DNA of 64,000 bases, taken from positions 62,001 to 126,000 of the forward strand of contig NZ_QLYX01000007.1 in the NCBI RefSeq assembly GCF_003289645.1, read 5' to 3'. Made by a program: the position numbers and the translations under genes. Below, in pieces: positions 38,068 to 46,394 of this stretch. Every line of letters starts with the position of its first letter. The stretch's first letter is position 1. The DNA comes from Actinomadura craniellae (GTDB lineage: Bacteria > Actinomycetota > Actinomycetes > Streptosporangiales > Streptosporangiaceae). Under the pieces are notes generated by a model. The model worked only from the letters and a program-made list of their open reading frames with translations, was not told the origin of the DNA and ran no database searches.

Positions 38068-38847
38068 ATGGACGCGCCTCTGACGTTGAACGGGTGGCTG
38101 CCTCAGGCCGAGACGGTCACGGTCCTTACCGGGGCGGGCATCAGCACCGACAGCGGCATTCCGGACTTCCGTGGCCCGCAGGGCGTCTGGACCAAGGATC
38201 CGGCCGCCGCCGCGCTGTCGTCCATCGACTCCTACCTGGCCGATCCGGAGGTCCGGCGGCGCTCCTGGCGGGCCCGTCTCGACCACCCGGGGTGGGCCGC
38301 CGAGCCCAACCGGGGCCATGCCGCGTTGGTGGAACTGGAGCGGGCCGGCCGGCTGCGCGCGATCATCACCCAGAACATCGACGGGTTGCACCAGAGCGCC
38401 GGCTCGTCGCCTTCGGCGGTGATCGAGATCCATGGCACCATGCGCGACGCGATCTGCCTGTCCTGCGGGCTGCGCACGCCCATGCCCGAGGTGCTGGCCC
38501 GGGTCGGCGCGGGCGAGGAGGACCCGCCGTGCGTCTCCTGCGGCGGAATCCAGAAGTCCGCGACGATCTCGTTCGGGCAGGCGCTCGACCCCGACGTGCT
38601 CGCCGCCGCGATCGCCGCCGCCCGCTCGTGCGACCTGTTCCTGGCCGTGGGCACTTCGTTGACCGTGCAGCCCGCTGCGGGGCTGTGCCTGGAGGCGGTG
38701 GAGCACGGCGCCCGGCTGGTGATCATCAATGCCCAGCCGACGCCCTACGATCGGGTGGCCGACGCCGTGCTGCGCACGCCCATCGGCGAGGCTCTGCCCC
38801 GGCTGGTGAGCAGGGTGTGCGAGAAGACGGGCGGGGGAGCGCGCTGA
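38068..38847 (+). CDS. Sirtuin (NAD-dependent protein deacylase)
   Basis: This 259-residue sirtuin has GAGISTDSGIPDFRG (NAD-binding loop, about residues 25-39), TQNIDGLHQSAG, the catalytic histidine in IEIHGTM, and a zinc module with two CxxC pairs (CLSCG, CVSCGG). It removes acyl groups from lysines using NAD. The leaderless -10 upstream fixes the ATG at 38068. Divergent from the sulfotransferase-like gene. Confidence 0.93.
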   Translation: MDAPLTLNGWLPQAETVTVLTGAGISTDSGIPDFRGPQGVWTKDPAAAALSSIDSYLADPEVRRRSWRARLDHPGWAAEPNRGHAALVELERAGRLRAIITQNIDGLHQSAGSSPSAVIEIHGTMRDAICLSCGLRTPMPEVLARVGAGEEDPPCVSCGGIQKSATISFGQALDPDVLAAAIAAARSCDLFLAVGTSLTVQPAAGLCLEAVEHGARLVIINAQPTPYDRVADAVLRTPIGEALPRLVSRVCEKTGGGAR

Positions 38848-38994
38848 GCCATCGGCCAAGTTACAAGCAGGGCCACGAGCAGGGTCACCGATGCGCATGT
38901 TGCAAAGCACACATGGCGGGGTCGCGGGCGGCAAGGTCTTCCGTTGGACGGGGAGTCCTGACAAGCTCTATCCGTTGCTAACGAGGAGGGGTGG

Positions 38995-39981
38995 ATGAGC
39001 GGGGGCGCTCGGCACGCGGCCGGGGAGGGGCCGCGTGGTCCTGACGAGCCGGCGGGACGGGGGACGCGTCCGGTCCGTCCCAGACCCGGTGACCGGGTGG
39101 CGGTGGTCGCGCCCAGCGGCCCTGTCGATCCGGACCGGCTGGAGACCGGCTGCACGCTGCTTCGAGACCTGGGATTCGAGGTGGCCCTGGGGGAGCATGT
39201 TTTCGACCGGGCCGGCCTGGACGACGTCCCGGCGGACCAGGGCCGGCTGGCCGGGGCCGACACCGACCGCGCGGCGGACCTGCGGGCCGCCTGGTGCGAT
39301 CCGGAGATCCGCGCCGTGGTCTGCGCCCGGGGCGGCTACGGCGCCACCCGGGTCCTCGCGCACCTCGACTGGGCGGCGCTCGCCGCGGCCGAGCCGAAGA
39401 TCCTGCACGGTTCCAGCGACATCACCGCCCTGCACGCGGCCTTCGGAACGCGGCTGGGCGTCACGACCTCGTTCGGCCCCATGGTCGCCACCCCGTTCGC
39501 CGCCGACGACCCCGAGCGGGCCCGTGCGGCGCTGGCCGCCGCACTCCTGGGCGGCTCGGGGCCACTGCGCGGCACCCGGGCGATCCGCTCCGGCCGAGCC
39601 CGGGGGCCGCTCACCGGAGGCACGCTCTCGTTGCTGACGGCCCTGCTCGGCACTCCTTACGCGCCGGCCCCGGCCACCGGGGCCATCGCCGTCCTGGAGG
39701 ACGTCGGCGAGGCGCCCTACCGGGTCGACCGGATGCTCGTCCAACTGCTCCAGGCCGGCTGGTTCGACGGGGTGGCCGGGGTGGCGCTGGGCACCTGGTC
39801 CGGCTGCGGCGACCAGGCCGAGCTCGACGCCGTCCTCGCCGCCCGGCTGGGCGGGCTGGGCGTACCGGTCCTGGCCGGGCTGCCGGTCGGGCACGGGTCC
39901 CGCCAGTCGACCGTGGAGCTGGGCGCCCCGGCCGAGCTCGACGCCGGCGCCGGAACGCTGACCCCGGGCGGTGCCGGATGA
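38995..39981 (+). CDS. LD-carboxypeptidase (peptidase S66 family)
   Basis: This 328-residue S66 enzyme trims the terminal D-Ala from L,D-linked peptidoglycan peptides or relates to microcin self-immunity proteins. Visible features: RVAVVAPSGPV N-terminus, ARGGYGATRVL, the catalytic serine in LHGSSDITALH (about residue 142), the glutamate in LEDVGEAPYR, and histidine in 'LPVGHGSRQ'. ATG at 38995 has a GAGGAGGGG site. The stop overlaps the next gene as ATGA. Confidence 0.9.
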   Translation: MSGGARHAAGEGPRGPDEPAGRGTRPVRPRPGDRVAVVAPSGPVDPDRLETGCTLLRDLGFEVALGEHVFDRAGLDDVPADQGRLAGADTDRAADLRAAWCDPEIRAVVCARGGYGATRVLAHLDWAALAAAEPKILHGSSDITALHAAFGTRLGVTTSFGPMVATPFAADDPERARAALAAALLGGSGPLRGTRAIRSGRARGPLTGGTLSLLTALLGTPYAPAPATGAIAVLEDVGEAPYRVDRMLVQLLQAGWFDGVAGVALGTWSGCGDQAELDAVLAARLGGLGVPVLAGLPVGHGSRQSTVELGAPAELDAGAGTLTPGGAG

Positions 39982-40844
39982 GCCGCGGTGACGACGGCGC
40001 GCTGGACTCGCTGGTGGTCCTGGTGGCCGAGAGCCTGGGGTACACCTGCCGGCGGGTGCCCGGCGACGTCATGCTGCTGGAAGGCATCACCCGGCTGCAC
40101 GTGAGCATGCGCAACCTGCGGCAGCTCGCCCGGATGGTGCCGCGCGACGACTGGCCCGCCCTGGTCGCCGACCATGTGACCACCATCGTCACCGCGATCG
40201 AGGAGCCCCTCGATCTGAGCGACTTCGAGCTGGCGCAGCACCTGCTGCGCACCCGGATCTACCCCGCCGAGGCCGACAACGGGATCCTCGCGGCCCGGCC
40301 CTTCGCGCCCGGGCTGATCGAGGTCGTGGTGGTCGACACCCCCACCACCGTCCGTACCGTCACCGTCGACGAGATGGAGGACTGGCCGGTCTCGGGCGAC
40401 GCGCTGTTCATCCTCGGCCGGGCGAACGTCCGGGCGGACGGGCCGCTCCAGGTCGAGGAGCAGGATCTCGGCGGCGTGCCGGTGGCGGTCCTGCACGGCT
40501 GGACCTTCTACGCGGTGACGCACCTGGCCTGGCTGGGGGAGTACCTCAACCTCGGCCCGGGCGGCGCGCTGGTGATCGCCCCCAGCCGCAGCCTCGTCGT
40601 CGCGTACCCGCTGCACGCCGGGACGCCCCGGCGGGAGGCGGCCCTCGCCGCCCGCGAGCTGCAGACCCAGGCGCGGTACGCCTACGAGGAGGGGCCGGGC
40701 TCGCTCAGCCCGCACCTGTTCTGGTGGCGGGGCGGCGAACTGGAGCTGCTGGAGATCGGCGTCGACGGCGACGCGACGGTGCTGCCCCGGGAGTTCGAGC
40801 GGGCCCTCACCGCGCTGGCGGCCGGCTCCTGGGACACTCCCTGA
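39978..40844 (+). CDS. Hypothetical protein resembling DUF1444/YtpQ
   Basis: This 288-residue soluble protein is coupled to the LD-carboxypeptidase by an ATGA overlap. The pattern 'RTRIYPAEADNGILAARPFAPGLIEVV' followed by a 'GDALFILGRANV'-like segment resembles DUF1444 proteins, but I could not verify this. No signal peptide, membrane helix or obvious catalytic motif. A peptidoglycan or cell-envelope role is only suggested by the operon. Four bp separate its stop from the convergent GH15 gene. Confidence 0.7.
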   Translation: MSRGDDGALDSLVVLVAESLGYTCRRVPGDVMLLEGITRLHVSMRNLRQLARMVPRDDWPALVADHVTTIVTAIEEPLDLSDFELAQHLLRTRIYPAEADNGILAARPFAPGLIEVVVVDTPTTVRTVTVDEMEDWPVSGDALFILGRANVRADGPLQVEEQDLGGVPVAVLHGWTFYAVTHLAWLGEYLNLGPGGALVIAPSRSLVVAYPLHAGTPRREAALAARELQTQARYAYEEGPGSLSPHLFWWRGGELELLEIGVDGDATVLPREFERALTALAAGSWDTP

Positions 40845-40848
40845 GCCG

Positions 40849-42639
40849 TCAGCCCCGGCGCCCCCAGGTCTGGTGCCCTTCGAGGTCGTAGGCGGTGTGG
40901 ATGAGGGGGACGTGGCTGAACGCCTGCGGGAAGTTGCCGACCTGGCGCCCGGCCCGCAGGTCGTACTGCTCGGCGAGCAGCCCGACGTCGTTGCGCAGCG
41001 CCAGCACCCGCTCGAACAGCTCCTCGGCCTCGTCCCGGCGCCCGATCATGCGCAGCCCATCGGCCAGCCAGAAGGTGCAGGCCAGGAACGCGCCCTCCTC
41101 ACCGGGCAGCCCGTCGGGGGTGACGCTCTGGTGGGTGGGATAGCGGCGGACGAGCCCGTCGAGGCACAGCTCCCGCTGGACCGCCTCGACGGTGCCCACC
41201 ACCCGGGGGTCGGTGGGCGGCAGGAAGCCGACCTGCGGGATGAGCAGCAGCGCGGCGTCGAGCTCCTGCGACCCGTAGGACTGGGTGAACGTGCCGCGGA
41301 CGGGGTCGAACCCCCGGTCGCACACCTCGCGGTGGATCCGGTTGCGGATCCGCTCCCAGTGGCCGACGGGCCCGGGCAGGTCGAACTCCCGCACCGTGCG
41401 GATCGCCCGGTCGAAGGCCACCCAGCACATCACCTTGGAGTGGACGAAGTGCCGGGAACCGCCGCGGACCTCCCACAGCCCCTCGTCGGGCTCGGCCCAG
41501 TGCCGCTCGACGAACCGCAGCAGCGCGTAGGACATCGACCAGACCTGCGGGGTGGGCCGCAGCCCGGCCCGGCGCGCCAGATAGAGGGAGTCGATGACCT
41601 CGCCGGGGACGTCGAGCTGGAGCTGCTCGGCGGCGGCGTTGCCGACCCGCACCGGCCGGGAGCCCTCGTACCCGGAGAGCCAGCTCACCTCCCACTCGGG
41701 CAGCCGCCGCTCCCCGGCGACCCCGTACATGATCTGGACGTCCTCGGGGTCACCGGCCACCGCGCGCACCAGCCACTGCCGCCACGCCTCGGCCTCGTCG
41801 GTGTACCCGCTGCGCAGCATCGCCTCCAGGGTCATCGTGGCGTCGCGCAGCCAGCAGTAGCGGTAGTCCCAGTTGCGTAGCCCGCCCAGTTCCTCCGGCA
41901 GCGAGGTGGTGGGGGCGGCCACGATGCCGCCGGTGGGGGCGTAGGTGAGCGCCTTCAGCGTGATCAGGGAGCGCCGTACGGCGTCGCCGTGCCGGCCGGT
42001 GTAGGTGCACGGCCGCATCCAGTCGTGCCACAGCCGCTCGGTCTCCTCCAGCGCCGCCATGGCGTCGACCGGGTCGGGCTCGGGCAGGTGGGAGGGGTGC
42101 CAGGTCAGCACGAACGGCACCCGCTCGCCCGCCCGCACGGTGAACTCGGAGACGTGCGCGAAGTCGCGGCCCTCGATCGGGGCGCCGCCGCGCAGCCAGA
42201 TCGACTCGGGCCCGGCGATGCCGGCCACCTGGCCGTCGGACCGGCTCATCCAGGGGACGACGTTGCCGTAGTCGAACCGCGCCCGCAGTTCGAAGCACAT
42301 CGGGACCTCACCGGACAGCCCCTCGACGATCCGCACCACGTCGGGCGCCTCGCCGCGGTGCGGCATGAAGTCCACCAGCCGGACGGTGCCGGCGGAGGTC
42401 TCCCACTCGGTCTCCAGGATCAGCGTGTCGCCGCGGTAGCGGCGCCGGGTGGCCCGGGGGTCGCCGATCCGCGGGCGGATCTGCCACCGGCCGTTGCTCT
42501 CGTCGCCGAGCAGGGCGGCGAAGAACGCCGGGGAGTCGAAGCGCGGAAAGCACAGCCAGTCGATGGAGCCGTCGAAGCCGACCAGCGCCGCGCTCTGCAG
42601 GTCGCCGATCAGCGCGTAGTCCTCGATGCGTCCTGGCAT
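40849..42639 (-). CDS. Glycoside hydrolase family 15 (glucoamylase/trehalase-like)
   Basis: This 596-residue protein starts with IEDYALIGDLQSAALVGFDGSIDWLCFPRFDSP, typical of actinobacterial GH15 proteins (trehalases or glucoamylase-like). The catalytic barrel includes 'EELGGLRNWDYRYCWLRDATMTLEA' and the conserved 'FTQSYGSQELDAALLLIPQVGFLP' region near the C terminus. Mycobacterial members hydrolyse trehalose. No signal peptide, so it is probably cytoplasmic. ATG at 42639 is clear. Convergent with the DUF1444-like gene with a 4-bp gap. Confidence 0.92.
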   Translation of the reverse strand: MPGRIEDYALIGDLQSAALVGFDGSIDWLCFPRFDSPAFFAALLGDESNGRWQIRPRIGDPRATRRRYRGDTLILETEWETSAGTVRLVDFMPHRGEAPDVVRIVEGLSGEVPMCFELRARFDYGNVVPWMSRSDGQVAGIAGPESIWLRGGAPIEGRDFAHVSEFTVRAGERVPFVLTWHPSHLPEPDPVDAMAALEETERLWHDWMRPCTYTGRHGDAVRRSLITLKALTYAPTGGIVAAPTTSLPEELGGLRNWDYRYCWLRDATMTLEAMLRSGYTDEAEAWRQWLVRAVAGDPEDVQIMYGVAGERRLPEWEVSWLSGYEGSRPVRVGNAAAEQLQLDVPGEVIDSLYLARRAGLRPTPQVWSMSYALLRFVERHWAEPDEGLWEVRGGSRHFVHSKVMCWVAFDRAIRTVREFDLPGPVGHWERIRNRIHREVCDRGFDPVRGTFTQSYGSQELDAALLLIPQVGFLPPTDPRVVGTVEAVQRELCLDGLVRRYPTHQSVTPDGLPGEEGAFLACTFWLADGLRMIGRRDEAEELFERVLALRNDVGLLAEQYDLRAGRQVGNFPQAFSHVPLIHTAYDLEGHQTWGRRG

Positions 42640-42880
42640 GTCTCTCCCCGCTCGTCGCCGATCCTACGTCGCGTCCGTGGGCGTGGCCGTGGTCCGGCGG
42701 ATGGCGCTGTGGATGTACCCGCCTACGGCGGTCACCGCCGGCATGACATGCGGTGCGGTGTTCCCGATCTACGCTTTTTATGCCTTCGGTTGGGACAACG
42801 GATACGGTCGAGCTCTTTTCCGGGCAGGGCAAACGTGCGACTTTGGCAGGACACCCTTCCCCCGGATCGGAGCGTGATCC
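42640..42880. other. 241-bp divergent region between GH15 and CBS genes
   Basis: It should hold promoters for both genes. A GGATC-N7-GATCC inverted repeat (about 42863-42879) directly precedes the CBS-gene ATG. An open frame at 42626-42877 overlaps the GH15 N terminus and lacks coding character. Nothing else stands out. Confidence 0.4.
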
Positions 42881-43309
42881 ATGCGGATAAGCGACATACT
42901 GCGGAACAAGGGAAACACCGTGGCGACGGTGCGGCCTGATTCGACCGTACGCGACCTGCTTGCCACCCTGGCCGAGCACAACATCGGAGCCGTCGTCGTC
43001 TCTCCGGACGGCGCGGTGATCGCCGGCATCGCCTCCGAGCGGGACGTGGTGCGCCGGCTGCACGAGCGGGGCGCCGGGCTGCTCGACAGCCCCGTCTCGG
43101 AGATCATGACGGTCGAGGTCCGCACCGGTGGGCTCGACGACAAGGTCGACGGCTTGCGCCGCACCATGACCGAGCACCGGATCCGGCACCTGCCCATCCT
43201 GGCGGATGGCCGGCTGGCCGGCATCGTCAGCATCGGCGACGTGGTCAAGAGCGCGATCGACGAGCTGGAGACCGAACGCGAACACCTGGTCGGTTACCTG
43301 CACGGCTGA
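42881..43309 (+). CDS. CBS-domain protein
   Basis: This 142-residue protein is two CBS domains in tandem (about residues 1-65 and 70-138), with the paired 'GIASERDVVRRLHE' and 'GIVSIGDVVKSAIDEL' motifs. CBS pairs bind adenosine nucleotides or related ligands and usually regulate a partner. The start ATG 42881 follows GGAGCG. There is no adjacent enzyme on the same strand; the ligand and partner are unknown. Confidence 0.9.
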   Translation: MRISDILRNKGNTVATVRPDSTVRDLLATLAEHNIGAVVVSPDGAVIAGIASERDVVRRLHERGAGLLDSPVSEIMTVEVRTGGLDDKVDGLRRTMTEHRIRHLPILADGRLAGIVSIGDVVKSAIDELETEREHLVGYLHG

Positions 43310-43316
43310 CCGCGGA

Positions 43317-43338
43317 CGCCCGACACCGGCGTCGGGCG
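43317..43338. terminator. Bidirectional terminator between CBS and MocR genes
   Basis: 8-bp stem CGCCCGAC/GTCGGGCG with a 6-base loop lies between the CBS stop (43309) and the convergent MocR stop (43343). Confidence 0.55.
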
Positions 43339-43342
43339 ACCG

Positions 43343-44773
43343 TTACACGTAGGCGGGCAGCGGGCGTGCCGCCGGCGCCGACTCCACCTCCCGGTAGGCG
43401 GCGGCCAGCCGTTCGACCGCGGTGCGCAGTGTCTCCGGTGGCAGCACGAACGGCAGCCGGAGGCGGTCCTCCAGCACGCCCTCGGTGCCGAACACCGGCC
43501 CCGGCATCACCCGGACTCCGTGCCGTAGTGCCGCCGCCGCCAGGTCGGTGGCCACCGGGGCGGGCAGCCGGACCCACAGGGACATCCCGCCCGCCGGGGC
43601 GGTGAACGTCCAGTCGGGCAGCAGCTCGCCCAGGGCCGCGGTCAGGGCGTCCCGGCCGCGGGTGAGCCACTCGACCCGCTCGGCGCGCACCTCGTCGATC
43701 CGGTGCAGCAACTCGTCGGTGATCAGCTGGTCGAGCACCGAGCTCGCGATGTCGAAGGACTCCCGGGCCAGGACCAGCCGCCGGACCAGCGGGGCGGTGG
43801 TCCGGATCCAGCCGATCCGCAGCCCGCCCCACAGCAGCTTGGCCGCCGAGCCCACGCAGATCACCCGGGCCGGGTCGTGGACCGCGAGCGGCCGGGGCAC
43901 GCTCCCGGCCAGCGGGAGTTCGGTGAAGGTTTCGTCGGCGACGAGCAGGGCGTCGGCGTCCTGCGCGGCGGCCACCAGCGCGGCGCGCCCGGCGTCGTCC
44001 AGCAGCCGCCCGGTCGGGTTCTGGAAGTCGGGGATCACGTAGGCCACCCGGGCTGCGGCCTGACGCAGGCCGCTGCCGATCAGCTCGATGTCCCACCCGG
44101 CGTCGACGCCCACCGGGACCACCCGCGCCCCGCGCCGCCGCAGGGCGTCGAGCGCGTGCGGGTAGGTCGGCCGCTCGGCCAGCACGGCGTCGCCGGACTC
44201 CACCAGGACCTGGAACAGCAGCGTGCAGGCCTGCTGTGCCCCGCTGGTGATCACGATCTGGTCGGGCCGGGTGGGCAGCCCGCGCTCGGTGTAGCGGGCG
44301 GCGACGGTCGCGCGCAGCACGGCCAGCCCGGCGGGCTCGTAGCCGGGCCCCGCCTCGTACTCCGGCAGCCGGGCGACGGCCGCCGCGACCGCTTCGGGGA
44401 AGATCCGGGGCGCGCTGGGGGCGGCGCAGCCCAGGTCGATGACCTCCGACCCCGGCCAGGCGTGCGACATGCCGAACCGCGCGCCGGGGGGCACGGTTCC
44501 GGAGGGCAGGGCGGTCCAGCTGCCCGCGCCCTGCCGGCTCTCCACGAAGCCCTGGTCGCGCAGCCGGTCGTAGGCGGCGGTCACCGTGGTGCGGCTGACC
44601 CCCAGCGCCGCGGCGAGATCGCGCTCGGCCGGCAGCCGGACCCGTGCGGGCAGCCGGCCGTCGAGGACCAGCCGCCGGATCTCCCGGGCCAGCGCCGCGT
44701 AGTAGGGCCGCTCGTCCGGCGGGCCCGCCAGCAGGCGGGCGAGGTGCAGACCGCTGACGTACTGGGTGTTCAT
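43343..44773 (-). CDS. MocR-family transcriptional regulator (GntR DNA-binding plus aminotransferase domain)
   Basis: The 476 residues comprise an N-terminal GntR winged helix (YYAALAREIRRLVLDGRLPA, LGVSRTTVTAAYDRLRDQG, about 24-85) joined to a fold-type I aminotransferase-like domain with the PLP lysine in GSAAKLLWGGLRIGW (about residue 311). MocR proteins bind PLP and regulate nearby genes. It is divergent from a YczE membrane gene, the known arrangement of YczR/YczE pairs. An operator-like inverted repeat lies in the 59-bp shared region. It probably controls yczE. Confidence 0.9.
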   Translation of the reverse strand: MNTQYVSGLHLARLLAGPPDERPYYAALAREIRRLVLDGRLPARVRLPAERDLAAALGVSRTTVTAAYDRLRDQGFVESRQGAGSWTALPSGTVPPGARFGMSHAWPGSEVIDLGCAAPSAPRIFPEAVAAAVARLPEYEAGPGYEPAGLAVLRATVAARYTERGLPTRPDQIVITSGAQQACTLLFQVLVESGDAVLAERPTYPHALDALRRRGARVVPVGVDAGWDIELIGSGLRQAAARVAYVIPDFQNPTGRLLDDAGRAALVAAAQDADALLVADETFTELPLAGSVPRPLAVHDPARVICVGSAAKLLWGGLRIGWIRTTAPLVRRLVLARESFDIASSVLDQLITDELLHRIDEVRAERVEWLTRGRDALTAALGELLPDWTFTAPAGGMSLWVRLPAPVATDLAAAALRHGVRVMPGPVFGTEGVLEDRLRLPFVLPPETLRTAVERLAAAYREVESAPAARPLPAYV

Positions 44774-44789
44774 AAAGCCACTTTCTCCG

Positions 44790-44814
44790 ATTGGTCCTTC
44801 TTTATCAAGCCAAT
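44790..44814. promoter_or_regulatory. Operator-like inverted repeat between mocR and yczE
   Basis: ATTGG (44790-44794) and CCAAT (44810-44814), centres 20 bp apart (two helical turns), in the 59-bp divergent gap. It overlaps the expected -35 of yczE. Likely MocR binding site, by inference. Confidence 0.45.
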
Positions 44815-44820
44815 GCTCTC

Positions 44821-44832
44821 CAGGATGGGGAT
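44821..44832 (+). promoter_or_regulatory. Leaderless -10 for yczE
   Basis: CAGGAT (44821-44826), 6 nt, ATG at 44833. It places the transcription start at the start codon and the MocR-type repeat just upstream. Confidence 0.4.
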
Positions 44833-45576
44833 ATGACTCATCGCAAGCGGGCCATGGCTCTCGTCGTGCGCCGGCTGGTTCAGCTCTATGCCGGATTGGC
44901 CTTGTACGGGCTGGGCATCGCCCTGCAGATCACCTCCGGGCTGGGGAACGACCCCTGGGACGTCCTGCACCAGGGCCTGGCGCTGCGGTTCGGGCTGTCC
45001 ATCGGCGCCTGGATCATCATCATGGGCGCCCTGGTCATGGTGCTGTGGATCCCGCTGCGGCAGCGGCCGGGGCTCGGCACGATCAGCAACGTCGTTCTGG
45101 TGGGCGTGTTCGCCGACCTGTTCCTGCACCTGCTGCCCGTCCCGGACGAGACGGCCGTCCGCTGGGGCTACCTGATCGGTGCGATCGTGGTGGGCGGGTT
45201 CGCCACCGGCTGCTACATCGGGGCGAACCACGGGCCGGGCCCCCGGGACGGCCTGATGACCGGCCTGGCGGCGCGCGGCCACTCGATCCGGGTGGTCCGC
45301 ACCGCGATCGAACTCGGCGTGCTCGCGGTGGGGTGGCTGCTCGGCGGCACCGTGGGCGTCGGCACGGCGCTGTACGCGGTCGCGATCGGCCCGCTGGCGC
45401 ACGTGTTCCTGCGCCTGCTGCACACCGATCCGGCCGAGGTCGAGCGGCTGTACGGCTCCGGCCGGGCGGCGGAACCCGCGCTACCGGCCGGCGCGGGCGG
45501 CGTGCTCGGCGATCCAGCCGGCAATGGGACCGGGACGGGTGCGCGGCGCCCAGTGCCCGACGTCGAGCCGGCGTAG
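44833..45576 (+). CDS. yczE: YczE/YyaS/YitT-like membrane protein
   Basis: This 247-residue protein has five or six membrane helices and begins after an MTHRKRAM-type basic tail (start ATG 44833; the longer frame 44791 is disfavoured). Segments 'GLGNDPWDVLHQGLA', 'IGANHGPGPRDGLMTGLA' are typical of YczE-like proteins encoded next to MocR/YczR regulators. Function unknown; a role in vitamin B6 or related transport has been speculated for such pairs. The last 40 residues are low-complexity and overlap the convergent hydrolase gene by 96 bp. Confidence 0.85.
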   Translation: MTHRKRAMALVVRRLVQLYAGLALYGLGIALQITSGLGNDPWDVLHQGLALRFGLSIGAWIIIMGALVMVLWIPLRQRPGLGTISNVVLVGVFADLFLHLLPVPDETAVRWGYLIGAIVVGGFATGCYIGANHGPGPRDGLMTGLAARGHSIRVVRTAIELGVLAVGWLLGGTVGVGTALYAVAIGPLAHVFLRLLHTDPAEVERLYGSGRAAEPALPAGAGGVLGDPAGNGTGTGARRPVPDVEPA

Positions 45577-46329
45577 CGTCAGGTCGGGGGCCCACTCGCG
45601 CAACCCGGTGACCAGGCGCGGCGAGACGAAGGCGTCCCGGAGCGGCACGATCACCTGGGTGGGCACCGCGGTGCGGCGCTCGCGCGGCGCCCCCAGCCGG
45701 TCGGCCATGTTCGCCCGGTAGAGGCCGAGACCGGCGACGGCGTCCCGGGCCAGGGCGGGGCCCCGGCCCGGCCGCAGCACCGGGGCGCACGCGCGGGCCA
45801 GCCCGCCCCGCCACAGCGCCTCGGGCAGGACCGGGATCCGGAAGAGGGGGATGTACCAGGACCGCACGAGCTGCCCGGCGGCCACCCGCGGGTCGCGCCG
45901 GTTCAGCCGCCCCACGTGGTCCAGGCAGGGGCCCGAGATCGAGGTGAACGAGGCGAACCGGTCCGGCATGGTGCAGACCGCCTCCCACGCCTGGATCGAG
46001 CCCCAGTCGTGCCCGGCCAGATGCACCGGGCCCGCCGCCACGGCGTCGAGCACCGCGCGCAGGTCGGCCATCAGGTGCTCGAAGGCGTAGGCCCGGGTGC
46101 CGGGCGGGTGCGCGGAGTCCCCCGCGCCCCGCACGTCGTAGCGCACCACGTGATGGTCGCGGGCCAGCAGACCGGCGACACCGTCCCAGACCGCGTGGGT
46201 GTCGGGGTAGCCGTGGACGAGCAGCACGGTGGGCCGGGCGGGGTCGCCCTGCTCGAAGACGGCCAGGTCGACGCCGTCACCGCGGACCCGACGGGGCCGC
46301 ACCGCCACCTCGCTGGACGCTTCGGACAT
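45481..46329 (-). CDS. Alpha/beta-hydrolase (epoxide-hydrolase/dehalogenase-like)
   Basis: This 282-residue hydrolase has HGYPDTHAVWDGV (oxyanion region), the nucleophile elbow GHDWGSIQAWEA with an aspartate (as in epoxide hydrolases, about residue 110), and 'RLDVGHWAPRTRP' containing the catalytic histidine. Family type suggests cofactor-free hydrolysis of an epoxide, ester or haloalkane. ATG 46329 is preferred over the longer frame; a TTGACA lies 31 bp upstream on the minus strand. Its 3' end overlaps yczE by 96 bp. Confidence 0.88.
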   Translation of the reverse strand: MSEASSEVAVRPRRVRGDGVDLAVFEQGDPARPTVLLVHGYPDTHAVWDGVAGLLARDHHVVRYDVRGAGDSAHPPGTRAYAFEHLMADLRAVLDAVAAGPVHLAGHDWGSIQAWEAVCTMPDRFASFTSISGPCLDHVGRLNRRDPRVAAGQLVRSWYIPLFRIPVLPEALWRGGLARACAPVLRPGRGPALARDAVAGLGLYRANMADRLGAPRERRTAVPTQVIVPLRDAFVSPRLVTGLREWAPDLTLRRLDVGHWAPRTRPGPIAGWIAEHAARAGR

Positions 46330-46394
46330 CCGGCCAACCAACCGCGCGGACGGGTCCAGTGTCAAGGCGCCGCAAGCCGGCCGGGCCCGGCCGG

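Noticed and set aside
42626-42877. 83-codon frame upstream of the CBS gene
   Set aside because: Overlaps the GH15 N terminus and promoter region, has no ribosome binding site and no recognisable sequence.
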